Positions 53,757-62,344 of a DNA stretch of 64,000 nt are shown here, piece after piece. The stretch is from positions 682,001 through 746,000 of the forward strand of contig CBDCYH010000002.1 in NCBI GenBank assembly GCA_965224105.1, given 5' to 3'. Positions within the stretch are counted from its first letter, which is position 1; every line of letters begins with the position of its first letter. Both the position numbers and the translations under genes were made by a program. Origin of the DNA: CBDCYH01 sp965224105. GTDB taxonomy: Bacteria > Bacteroidota > Rhodothermia > Rhodothermales > JABDKH01. Below the pieces are notes generated by a model. It was not told the origin of the DNA, ran no database searches, and saw nothing but the letters and a program-made list of their open reading frames with translations.

Positions 53757-55316
53757 CTACTGCCCTTCTGATGGAATATCGAGCTCGAAAAAGAGCTTCA
53801 CGTTGCCGCGGCGGGTTGCCTCGACTAACACTGAGGAGCCGCGTGCCGAACGGATGGTAGATACCATTGATAGAACGTCGGCGACTGGCGCATCGTCGAG
53901 TTTTGTTACTACGACGTCGCGTGGTAGTCCCGATCGACCAGCCACTCCTTCCTTAAGAACATACGTCACATATGCCCCACGCTCTACGCCAAATTGATGT
54001 TGCTGCGCGCCGGTGATGTCGGCAAGACCAACGCCGAGCTCATCCAGGTTATAGATGGGTGCCTCGGGTTCGTAGGGCGGCACCGGGATCTCGATTGTGG
54101 TGTCCCGAGGCTCTTCCTGCTGCTCGTTAAGCCAGGCAAGAACATTGGGATCTTCCGATCCTCGCAGGGCAACGTTCGTTGTGGAGATTTCTCCTTTACG
54201 CCAGAAGCGGACCTCGAGTATATCACCGGGTCGCTGCGACGCTACAATCTTTTGCAGTGTTCTGGTATCTGGCACATCCTCGCCTGCGATCCCCAAAATG
54301 ATGTCGCCTTTGCGCAATCCGGCCACATCAGCAGAGACGCCTTTCCCTACTGCCGTGATGAGCACCCCGCGGAAGTTGTAGCGTCCGACGAGCTCCCTGT
54401 CGAGTGTTTCTATGGACACGCCGAGGAATCCTCGCTTCACTTCGCCGTACGCAATAAGATCGACGGCAATCCGCTCAACGAGATTCACAGGGACGGCAAA
54501 ACCGTATCCTTCGCTTACTCCAGATTCCGTCGCAATGGCGGTGTTGATCCCAACGAGCTCACCCTTTAGGTTCACAAGAGCGCCACCCGAGTTTCCGGGG
54601 TTGATGGCGGCATCGGTCTGAATAAAATCTTCGATGCTGAAGCTGCCTTCAATAATGTCGACCTGCCTCCCAAGGGCGCTCACAATACCGGCGGTGACAG
54701 TTGAGGAAAGTCGGAATGGATTTCCAATTGCCAGAACCCATTCGCCGACTTCCAGGTCGTCCGAATTTCCGAGCTTGACAACTGGTAGAGGTTCTGAGTC
54801 TTCGACACGAATCACGGCGAGGTCTGTGCTGGGATCTCTGCCAACAACCGTTGCCGGAAACTCCCTTTTGTCCTGAAGAATGACGGAAATGTTGTCCGAG
54901 CCTTCAACAACATGGTCGTTCGTTACAATGTATCCGGCATCGCTAACTATTACTCCGCTACCTACGCTCTGCTGAAAACTGTCATCAAAGAATCGTCTAT
55001 CAAATGTGCCATCGGGATCAAGTCCTACCCGGATGAAAACTACAGCAGGCCGAACCTCATTGGCAGCATTCTTGAACAGTGTTGAGTAGTCGGTCCCGGG
55101 GAGCGGATCCTCCTCGACGGCAGTTGGCGTATCTGCCGGTTGTTTGCCCAGCTGGACTCGTTCTACAACCACGGGGTTGGTGGCACTCGCAGGTTCGGCG
55201 CGATCTAGAGATAACATGATGGCGATCCCTGCGAGCAACCCGACAATCACCAGCCCGATCGCAGATGCAATCATCAGAGCATTGTCGGTATATCTACTTC
55301 TTTCCGGCATCGCCAT
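53757..55316 (-). CDS. HtrA/DegP-type trypsin-like serine protease with PDZ domains
   Basis: 519 residues. An N-terminal membrane anchor (LMIASAIGLVIVGLLAGIAI) and linker precede the S1C protease domain with His in YIVTNDHVVEG, Asp in STDLAVIRV and Ser in NPGNSGGAL. A PDZ follows (KRGFLGVSIETLD, DVAGLRKGDIILGIAG), then a linker and a second PDZ-like segment (GRSGLPRDVVVTKLDDAPV). Periplasmic protein quality control is the expected role. Same strand as aroC and plsC. Confidence 0.93.
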   Translation of the reverse strand: MAMPERSRYTDNALMIASAIGLVIVGLLAGIAIMLSLDRAEPASATNPVVVERVQLGKQPADTPTAVEEDPLPGTDYSTLFKNAANEVRPAVVFIRVGLDPDGTFDRRFFDDSFQQSVGSGVIVSDAGYIVTNDHVVEGSDNISVILQDKREFPATVVGRDPSTDLAVIRVEDSEPLPVVKLGNSDDLEVGEWVLAIGNPFRLSSTVTAGIVSALGRQVDIIEGSFSIEDFIQTDAAINPGNSGGALVNLKGELVGINTAIATESGVSEGYGFAVPVNLVERIAVDLIAYGEVKRGFLGVSIETLDRELVGRYNFRGVLITAVGKGVSADVAGLRKGDIILGIAGEDVPDTRTLQKIVASQRPGDILEVRFWRKGEISTTNVALRGSEDPNVLAWLNEQQEEPRDTTIEIPVPPYEPEAPIYNLDELGVGLADITGAQQHQFGVERGAYVTYVLKEGVAGRSGLPRDVVVTKLDDAPVADVLSMVSTIRSARGSSVLVEATRRGNVKLFFELDIPSEGQ

Positions 55317-55376
55317 TAATTAGAGCTGAAGTTCGAGTTCGAAATATAACCATTCGGCGCTGATCGAGGTATATGG

Positions 55377-56198
55377 TTACATGCTGGAGTGAACGGGAGG
55401 TTTAAGGCAATCTCGTTTCGCTTCGAGTACCATCGCCTGGGCCTGCGCTGCCAGGGCCTTTCGAGACATCTTGTGCGCCCGAATATAGCCTTGACTTGCA
55501 AGAACGTATTTCGCCGATTTTAGTCCTAGGACTCCCCAAAAGTGTTTCAGCATTGGTATAGTATCGTCCGCCCAGATCAATGCGCAAGCCTGCAGGGGAT
55601 TGCTGATGGGGTAATTGTTAATCTCAACGGGCACGAGGGCGAAAGGCAGAATGGGGGTGGCTGGGTCCTTTTCGGCGACTGCAAACGCACCGGTTCTGAA
55701 CGTGCGGACGCTGGTTCCGTCGGAGGTTGTACCCTCTGGAAAGGTGTGAACGACAATTCCGCGGGTGAGTTTTTTTCTGACATCCTGAACGAATTGGCTC
55801 GTGGCCATTCGCCTGTCTCTGTGGACAAATATTATCCCGACGGTGCGCGAAATCCATCCGGCAATGGGCCAGTCGGCCATTTCTGATTTTGCCGAGAAGG
55901 TGACGGGCATTACCGCAGAGATAACAAGTGGATCCAGAATCCCAAGATGGTTGGAAACCGAAATAAAGTTTTCGCCGTCTGTTTTTGGAAGTCGGTTTTC
56001 GACTTCGACGCCGAGAATTTTGAGGAACTTGTTGCAAGCGACGTGCTGTAGGTGCGTACGGTATCGATCCCTTTCTTGTACGGGTTTCGAGCGGACGGTA
56101 GCGGCTAACCAGGTAGTGCGCGCGAGGACTGATGACGCGAGTCGGACCAATTTCCAGATTCTAACGATAGCTGGAAGGACAGGCCCGGTATCACTCAT
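55377..56198 (-). CDS. 1-acyl-sn-glycerol-3-phosphate acyltransferase (PlsC family)
   Basis: 273 residues from MSDTGPVLPAI (56198); this start overlaps the kinase stop by 8 bp, whereas the in-frame one at 56258 would overlap by 68. Catalytic HX4D motif in SNHLGILDPLV, then VGIIFVHRDRR and FPEGTTSDGT. Acylates lysophosphatidic acid in phospholipid synthesis. Directly downstream of the sensor kinase on the same strand. Confidence 0.88.
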   Translation of the reverse strand: MSDTGPVLPAIVRIWKLVRLASSVLARTTWLAATVRSKPVQERDRYRTHLQHVACNKFLKILGVEVENRLPKTDGENFISVSNHLGILDPLVISAVMPVTFSAKSEMADWPIAGWISRTVGIIFVHRDRRMATSQFVQDVRKKLTRGIVVHTFPEGTTSDGTSVRTFRTGAFAVAEKDPATPILPFALVPVEINNYPISNPLQACALIWADDTIPMLKHFWGVLGLKSAKYVLASQGYIRAHKMSRKALAAQAQAMVLEAKRDCLKPPVHSSM

Positions 56199-59100
56199 CT
56201 GTTGTGCGTTGGGTGTTGCTAGTCGTTGTGACAGATTCTGTGCTGTCGTCTGAGCCATGAGCTATTGCTGGCCTGTCGGTCGTTTCGATGTCGCGTTTTT
56301 TTACGAGAGGCAGGATAACTGTGAACGTGCTGCCCACATCTTTTGTTGATTCTACCTCAATCGTTCCGCCCGAAATTTCCACCATCCTTGCAGTGACTGC
56401 AAGGCCTAAGCCGTTGCCCTCAAAGGTGCGGGCGACACCGTCAGACTCTTGTCGAAACTCTTCGAAGATATGGGGAATGAATGATTCCTCCATCCCAATG
56501 CCCTCGTCAGCGATTCTTAGAACTGCCCGATCTGCCACTGTGTTGACGGTTACAGTAATTTTGCCTTCGGGTGTGAACTTAAACGCATTGTCGACGAGGT
56601 TTTCGACGATGGTGTTGAGGGCATATCTGTCGATGGAGACCGTTGCATTGGGGCTTGATGTCGAGGTTACGAGTTCGGCTTCCGACTTGTGCCAGTTTAG
56701 CTTCTTTTCCTGGATGATGTTCTCGACTTCCTCGAACAGATTGAGTTCGACGGGCACCAGTTCGACAGTACCTGATCGTAGTTGAGCTAGGTCCAGAACC
56801 ATGTTGAGGGTGTGCATCAGGCGCTGGCTTGAGCTTTCGATTACCTCAACGAATTGCCTTTGGCTGCCGGAGAGCTCTTCCTTGAGCACAGCCGAGTAGC
56901 CGATGATTGCGGTGATCGGGGTTCGGAGTTCGTGTGAGGTATTGGCGAGAAACTCGTCCTTCAGTGCATTTACCTCTTGCAGTCTGCTGTTCGCCACTTG
57001 CAGTTGCGCATTTGCCTCCTGCAGTCGCTCGTTGACGATTCTTTCTCTCGCGAGTTCTCGTGCTTGTTCTTGAGCACGCTTGTTGGCGGCGAGCATATGA
57101 TAGTATTTCAGTGCCAGGAACGAGCATATTAGAAGGGTAAGCGAGACCAGGCAGTACGCCCACCAGGTTCGGTACCAGGGCGGCAAAATGGTGAAGGAGA
57201 ACTCACCCTCCGGCGATACGTAGCCCAGGAAATTTTTTGATCTGACGACGAATCGATAGTCGCCTTCGCGGAGGTTGTTAAAATCGACGGATGTTGACCG
57301 GGCCCAGTCGGACCAGCTATCTGACCGGCCTTCGAGTTTGTATTGGAAAACGGTTTCCTCGGGTTTATTAAACTCGGGAGATGCGAACTCGAATGAAAGG
57401 TCATTGTCCTCGAATCTCAGCTTAGGCAGGCCTTCCGAGCTGGCATAAGCGGAGCCGGCGAAGATTACAGAGTCTGTTTGGCTGATGGTCACTTTTCGGA
57501 CGAGCGCCGGAAACCGGGCTTCGTAGGTTTTGTCGATTTTGGCATCGAACCTCACCAGTTCGGAGCCGTCGCTTATCCAGACGACATCATCCTTGTCGAA
57601 AAAGATTCGTGAAACTCGGCCGCGTTTGAACGAGAGGTAGGGATGTCGTTTGGTTGAGTAGGTTCCGCTGCTGTCCTTGGATGATACCAGCACCTGATCG
57701 GTTGTAACGGCCCAGACCGAACCATCTGGATGTTGCGCCAGGTCCAGTAGTTGGGTGCTGGAGAAGGCGTTTGGCTTAAACGCTGGATGGTCTTGTAGGG
57801 TAATTCCGTTGCTGTCCAAATGGGTAGCGGAGATGACTTTGCTTTCGGAGAAGACTACGGCTTGACCATCGATGAGCTTGAGTCGAAACCGAGTTGAGAC
57901 AGTGTCTATCCTGGCAAGTGAGATGTCGTCACGTACGTCGCCAAGAACGGAATAGAGGCGGTGCTCGGCGTTGATTGCAAATATCCGCCCATTGGGGTCG
58001 GTCTCGGCCGCCCTAAAATCTCCTGGTAGGATTAGATTTCTTTGAGAACCAGTTTCTCGCTGCGCAGAATACAGTCCGTCTCTAGTAGCGACAATCAGGT
58101 CGTTGTTTTCTCCGTACGCCAGGTCGTTGACAATTCCAAAGGTACTGTCAGTCGCGTGAAGTCCCGAGAAATACAGTCCGGACTCAAGTCCAATGACAAA
58201 TCCTCCAGCCCAAACTCCAAGGGCTCTTGAGAACCGGCTCGCTTCAATCGATTGTGGCGTTGACAGCTCAGCGTCTGCGACAATCCATAATCCGCCCCCT
58301 GTGGCGACCAGTAGATTCTCATCGTATCGAGCGATATCGTACACAGTCCCTTTGTTCAAATCTACTGAAGAATAGATCAGGTAGGGACTGGTATGGTCTA
58401 CCCTCTTGGGCCCGTCGTTATGCGTTCCGATCCAGAGACCTTCAGCACCATCCTCGAATAGGGTATTGATCACCTGATCCTCAGTCTGAATTCGATCTTT
58501 GAGGTCGCCTTCCATACTTGTCGTAAAGACACCATTATCTAGGGTCGCCACCGCGATTCTTCCGTTCGAAAGTCGAACGCCATAGTAAACCTGGCTCGAT
58601 CTCAAAATCGAATCAGCAGTTCCATCAATCTGCGTCAGTTTTTTCCCTACATAGCGAAATAAACCGCGGTCTCTAGTACCAATTATTATTTCACCCTGGT
58701 CCCCCGCCACCATGAAATAGATTCTTGTGTTTGCAAAGAATGCTCCATTGGGCGCCTCTTCAAGCCGTCCATCAACTAATTCCATCAAGCCCTTTCTCTG
58801 TTCTCTAACAAACAGCCGACCTGCGACAACAAAGGATGTGTGAAAACCAGTCTCGGTTGAGATGCTAGTAATCTGGTCGTCTACGAGAAGGTGAAGGTTA
58901 TTTCGAGTTTGAAAAACTATACTATTGTCAACAGCGTGGACAGCCCACACATTCTCATCCTTCTCAAATTCTTTCAAGCTGTTCGAAAGCGAGTGATAAC
59001 GTTCATCGACTCGGTCTAGCAAGATATATCCGAATTCACCCTTTAGCCCTACAAAGAGAGTGTCATTCCTGACTAGTAGCGATCTGGCAACATTCTTCCT

Positions 59101-59337
59101 TGGCAATTTTACGTCGGACCAGAGGGTACCGTCGTAAACTGCTATCCCTTGTGAATGCCCTACGTAAATAAGACCTTCTGAATCTTGCTCAAATGACCAT
59201 GTTTGCGGATGTAGGAGTGTGTCTGGAGCGATCGGCGATTCGAATAATGGAGACGCCGAGTCAATAACTTGGGCCTCGCTCTGCCAGAACGGGACTACCT
59301 GCAGAATGGCCACCAATAGTACGAATAGGTTTCTCAA
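56191..59337 (-). CDS. two-component-propeller sensor histidine kinase (Y_Y_Y type)
   Basis: 1048 residues. Signal peptide (NLFVLLVAILQVVPFWQ) then ~650 residues of two-component-regulator propeller blades (LIYVGHSQGIAVYDG, LWIGTHNDGPKR, VWAVTTDQVLVS). A Y_Y_Y domain follows (FQYKLEGRSDSWSDW, LREGDYRFVVRSKNFLG), then a membrane helix, a coiled coil, HisKA (FLANTSHELRTPITAII) and HATPase (NLVDNAFKF, GNGLGLAVTA). No receiver or HTH, unlike HTCS hybrids. Cues are probably extracellular; partner regulator not adjacent. Confidence 0.92.
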   Translation of the reverse strand: MRNLFVLLVAILQVVPFWQSEAQVIDSASPLFESPIAPDTLLHPQTWSFEQDSEGLIYVGHSQGIAVYDGTLWSDVKLPRKNVARSLLVRNDTLFVGLKGEFGYILLDRVDERYHSLSNSLKEFEKDENVWAVHAVDNSIVFQTRNNLHLLVDDQITSISTETGFHTSFVVAGRLFVREQRKGLMELVDGRLEEAPNGAFFANTRIYFMVAGDQGEIIIGTRDRGLFRYVGKKLTQIDGTADSILRSSQVYYGVRLSNGRIAVATLDNGVFTTSMEGDLKDRIQTEDQVINTLFEDGAEGLWIGTHNDGPKRVDHTSPYLIYSSVDLNKGTVYDIARYDENLLVATGGGLWIVADAELSTPQSIEASRFSRALGVWAGGFVIGLESGLYFSGLHATDSTFGIVNDLAYGENNDLIVATRDGLYSAQRETGSQRNLILPGDFRAAETDPNGRIFAINAEHRLYSVLGDVRDDISLARIDTVSTRFRLKLIDGQAVVFSESKVISATHLDSNGITLQDHPAFKPNAFSSTQLLDLAQHPDGSVWAVTTDQVLVSSKDSSGTYSTKRHPYLSFKRGRVSRIFFDKDDVVWISDGSELVRFDAKIDKTYEARFPALVRKVTISQTDSVIFAGSAYASSEGLPKLRFEDNDLSFEFASPEFNKPEETVFQYKLEGRSDSWSDWARSTSVDFNNLREGDYRFVVRSKNFLGYVSPEGEFSFTILPPWYRTWWAYCLVSLTLLICSFLALKYYHMLAANKRAQEQARELARERIVNERLQEANAQLQVANSRLQEVNALKDEFLANTSHELRTPITAIIGYSAVLKEELSGSQRQFVEVIESSSQRLMHTLNMVLDLAQLRSGTVELVPVELNLFEEVENIIQEKKLNWHKSEAELVTSTSSPNATVSIDRYALNTIVENLVDNAFKFTPEGKITVTVNTVADRAVLRIADEGIGMEESFIPHIFEEFRQESDGVARTFEGNGLGLAVTARMVEISGGTIEVESTKDVGSTFTVILPLVKKRDIETTDRPAIAHGSDDSTESVTTTSNTQRTTDE

Positions 59338-59464
59338 CTGATCTAATAACTTGGATACACTCCTCTTTTCGTCCGCGTCGTCGGGTATCTAAGTAAATAA
59401 TTGCATTTATCTCAGAATGAGACTAGCTTTCCTACCCGCATCGAGAATGGTCTAAGCCAAACAC

Positions 59465-59674
59465 ATGAAAACAATGTTGAGAAAATTTGGCATCGTGGTG
59501 GCCTTTATTGGTGCCATAGCCATTGCAGGATGCTCTTCTGATTCAATTTTAGGGTATCAATCTGCGGATAACGAGCATAACGAAGGCTCGGCGGACAATG
59601 AGCATAACGAAGGCTCGGCGGACAATGAGCATAACGAGGGTTCGGCTGACAATGAGCACAATACTGGCTCCTGA
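59465..59674 (+). CDS. very small lipoprotein with four 9-residue repeats
   Basis: 69 residues. Leader ending in AIAIAGC is a lipobox. The mature part is almost entirely SADNEHNEG four times, the last ending in TG. Acidic and His-rich, so metal binding is possible but unproven. Divergent from the large kinase gene. Confidence 0.7.
   Translation: MKTMLRKFGIVVAFIGAIAIAGCSSDSILGYQSADNEHNEGSADNEHNEGSADNEHNEGSADNEHNTGS
59561..59668 (+). repeat. four tandem 27-bp repeats
   Basis: In-frame units coding for SADNEHNEG. Units 2 and 3 are nearly identical in DNA, units 1 and 4 carry silent and a few coding changes, indicating recent slippage or unequal exchange. Confidence 0.9.
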
Positions 59675-59742
59675 TTCTGAAGTAGACGGAATCGTTAGTC
59701 GTTTTTGAACCAAAATCTGCCTTTTCGTATCCTCCCGTTGAT

Positions 59743-60864
59743 ATGAAAAGGCTATTTTTTTGCCTCACAGGCACTCTCGCCACCAACTCAAGAGCTCTCC
59801 GTCAAACCCTCTCCCTCTCCAAACATTTCGACATTACCGCCCCGTCATTCGACCCGCAAACTCCCCCAAACGCCCCGCCAAACCTGTCCGCCCTGCACGT
59901 CCCAAAACCAAACACCTCGGGACCAGGTTTTTTTTACGCACTTCACAATAATTTCACCTGGGCGTTGGAGGGCATCCAGCCTCCTGCCGTCCTCCACGCA
60001 AGCGACCTCTACAACCTGCCAGCCGTCGCGTCCGCAGCAAGAAGCCTAAATAGACCGTATACCTACGACGCGCGCGAACTGTACGCCAACGTTGAGGCTG
60101 TAGACCGTAACCCGCTCAAGAAAGCCGTCTGGACATCGATCGAGCGCCGGTTTATCAGGGGTGCCGCCCATGTCTTTACCGTGTCACCCAGCATTGCGGA
60201 AATCCTGAAAAAACGATACAAAATCAGACGGCCGACAGTAATTCCAAATACTCCTGTCCCAACCACCTATACTAAATCCAGCTACCTGCACGACTGGTCT
60301 GGGGCTAACCCAAAAGAACCGATCATCCTCCACCAGGGACAGATGCGCGCCGGGCGCGGTTGCGAGCAGCTAATCAGAGCAATAAGCCACTTACCCGACG
60401 GACAAGTGGTGTTTCTTGGCAACGGCCCCCTCCAGCCAACCCTACAAGCTCTGGCATCCGAAAAAAATCTCGGCAGACGCGTGCACTTTCATCCTGCGGT
60501 CCCACCTGAAGACCTCATCCAAATAACAGCCTCCGCCAACATTGGCGTTACGCTGCTCCAAGATTCCTGTTTGAATCACCGGTATGCCCTGCCAAATAAG
60601 CTCTTTGAATATATCATGGCAAACATTCCCGTGCTCGGCAGCAACCTACCAGAAATCAGACGCGTTATTACGGAGCATAACGTAGGACTGACAGCAAATC
60701 AGGCCGACCCACAAGAGTTGGCGCAAACATTGCACGTGATGCTAAGCGATAAGCATAAGCGAATCGAATGGGCCAAAAATGCCAAGAAAGCAGCCGAAAC
60801 TCTAAACTGGACCACTTCATCAGAGACATTCCTACATATCTTCCTGGACATCGCCGGAAAATAA
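59743..60864 (+). CDS. glycosyltransferase family 4 protein
   Basis: 373 residues. N-terminal Rossmann half with LHASDLYNLPAVASA and ELYANVEAVDRNPLKK; C-terminal GT-B half with ILHQGQMRAGRGCEQLI, VFLGNGPLQ, VTLLQDSCLNHRYALPNKLFEYIMANIPVLG and the nucleotide-binding EX7E-like end. Transfers a sugar from a nucleotide donor to an unknown acceptor. Unusually C-rich coding strand compared with its left neighbours. Confidence 0.9.
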   Translation: MKRLFFCLTGTLATNSRALRQTLSLSKHFDITAPSFDPQTPPNAPPNLSALHVPKPNTSGPGFFYALHNNFTWALEGIQPPAVLHASDLYNLPAVASAARSLNRPYTYDARELYANVEAVDRNPLKKAVWTSIERRFIRGAAHVFTVSPSIAEILKKRYKIRRPTVIPNTPVPTTYTKSSYLHDWSGANPKEPIILHQGQMRAGRGCEQLIRAISHLPDGQVVFLGNGPLQPTLQALASEKNLGRRVHFHPAVPPEDLIQITASANIGVTLLQDSCLNHRYALPNKLFEYIMANIPVLGSNLPEIRRVITEHNVGLTANQADPQELAQTLHVMLSDKHKRIEWAKNAKKAAETLNWTTSSETFLHIFLDIAGK

Positions 60865-61367
60865 TCTGCCTCCTGCCAGTCCTAATCTGCGCCATTGCCC
60901 TTGTCAGTTCGCCGGCCACTGCTCAAGACTCCATAAGCGATGGACTGGTCGTCGACTGGCAACCATTCCAACCGACAATCGATTCGGCAGCCGCAAACGG
61001 CAAGAAAATATTGCTGGATATCTGGGCACCCTGGTGTGGTTGGTGTACTAGACTACAAAACGAGGTATACACCGATCAAGACGTCTTGCACTACCTGCAA
61101 AAACACTTCGAAATTGCACGAGTCAATATCGACGATGAGGAATCCGTCCTCACTTTTCAGGATCGAGATTTCGCCCCGGCAGACCTCGCCTTCGGCCTCG
61201 GAGCTACAGGCACTCCGACCACAGTCTTCCTGAACTCAAAATCCGAATACATTACTCGGCTACCTGGCTTCATTCAACCAGATGAGTTCCTAACCGTCCT
61301 CAAATACATCGCGTCGGAAGCCTACCTCAATCAGTCGTTTCTCGAATTTGCCGATCAACTCGATTAG
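60768..61367 (+). CDS. exported thioredoxin-fold protein with CGWC motif
   Basis: 199 residues if started at the only available ATG (60768), which overlaps the glycosyltransferase by 97 bp and puts about 30 residues before the signal sequence (ICLLPVLICAIALVSSPATAQ). A non-standard start nearer 60850 is possible. Thioredoxin core: LLDIWAPWCGWCTRL, VNIDDEE and the cis-Pro in GATGTPTTVFL. Probably periplasmic disulfide reduction (Thioredoxin_7/SoxW-like). Convergent with prmC, overlapping by 4 bp. Confidence 0.8.
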   Translation: MGQKCQESSRNSKLDHFIRDIPTYLPGHRRKIICLLPVLICAIALVSSPATAQDSISDGLVVDWQPFQPTIDSAAANGKKILLDIWAPWCGWCTRLQNEVYTDQDVLHYLQKHFEIARVNIDDEESVLTFQDRDFAPADLAFGLGATGTPTTVFLNSKSEYITRLPGFIQPDEFLTVLKYIASEAYLNQSFLEFADQLD

Positions 61368-62227
61368 GCAAACTTCACCTGCGTCCTAACCGCGGTAAAA
61401 AACCTGTCTCTTCCGCCAAGATCCTGGCCAACAGTCGAACCCGTATAAAATCTCGTATTAAAAACATTCTGCACAGACCCTCCCTTCAACTCGTGGATCT
61501 CGAGAATCATTAGTCCACCAGAAACCAATTTGCAGCGCCCCAACCTCTCTAGCGCGCGGTAGAATACCATAGAATCCTCGACAAACAATGCCGCACCCGG
61601 TTCGTGATTCTTTACAATAGAAGGCACAGCATCAAACTCTTCGATGGGTACGTACGGTGGATTTGATACTATCACATCAAAAGAGGTGTCCCACAACTTC
61701 TCCCACTGCTCCTCATCAAGAATATTCACCTCCTCGAGAACGACCGCGAGACCCGCACAATTCTTCCGCGCAATATTAATCGCTGAGCGACTATTGTCGA
61801 CAGCCCAGACAGAAACCCCTTCCAGCTCTCGAGCAAGTGCAACAGAAATACACCCGCTACCCGTCCCTACATCCAGAACTTTCAATTCACGGTCATTGGC
61901 CCTGGCATATCGAATAATCCCTTCTACCAATCCCTCCGTCTCTGGTCGAGGAATCAAAACATCGGGCGTGACCTCGATCTTGTGTCCAAAAAACTCTGTG
62001 AATCCACAGACATATTGGACAGGTTCGCCAGCTGCGCACCTTGCCACCAACGACTCGATCGCTTGCGCATCAGATCGTCCAACCTGAACGTCTCCAGCCA
62101 AAACCAAGGTGGAACGAGGAATATCGAGAACCGACTCAATGCACCACCAGGCAACCAATCTAGCTTCCGCTTGATCAAACGCATGGAGCCTGGCGTTCGC
62201 ATCCGAAAGCACGGTTTGAAGCGTCAT
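61364..62227 (-). CDS. prmC: peptide chain release factor N5-glutamine methyltransferase
   Basis: 287 residues. N-terminal helical domain (ARLHAFDQAEARLVAWW), then the SAM domain with VLDVGTGSGCISVALA and the catalytic NPPYVP. The strand VLIPRPETEGLVE precedes it, as in PrmC/HemK. Methylates the GGQ glutamine of release factors. Confidence 0.95.
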   Translation of the reverse strand: MTLQTVLSDANARLHAFDQAEARLVAWWCIESVLDIPRSTLVLAGDVQVGRSDAQAIESLVARCAAGEPVQYVCGFTEFFGHKIEVTPDVLIPRPETEGLVEGIIRYARANDRELKVLDVGTGSGCISVALARELEGVSVWAVDNSRSAINIARKNCAGLAVVLEEVNILDEEQWEKLWDTSFDVIVSNPPYVPIEEFDAVPSIVKNHEPGAALFVEDSMVFYRALERLGRCKLVSGGLMILEIHELKGGSVQNVFNTRFYTGSTVGQDLGGRDRFFTAVRTQVKFA

Positions 62228-62344
62228 TTATCTCCCAGACGGATAAACCATCTCTACTTTTTGGACGATACGTCAATTCTAACCCACATCGACACCGCGC
62301 GATCCACACCGCATCGATACGTTCCATATATTTGCTGCTTCGAA

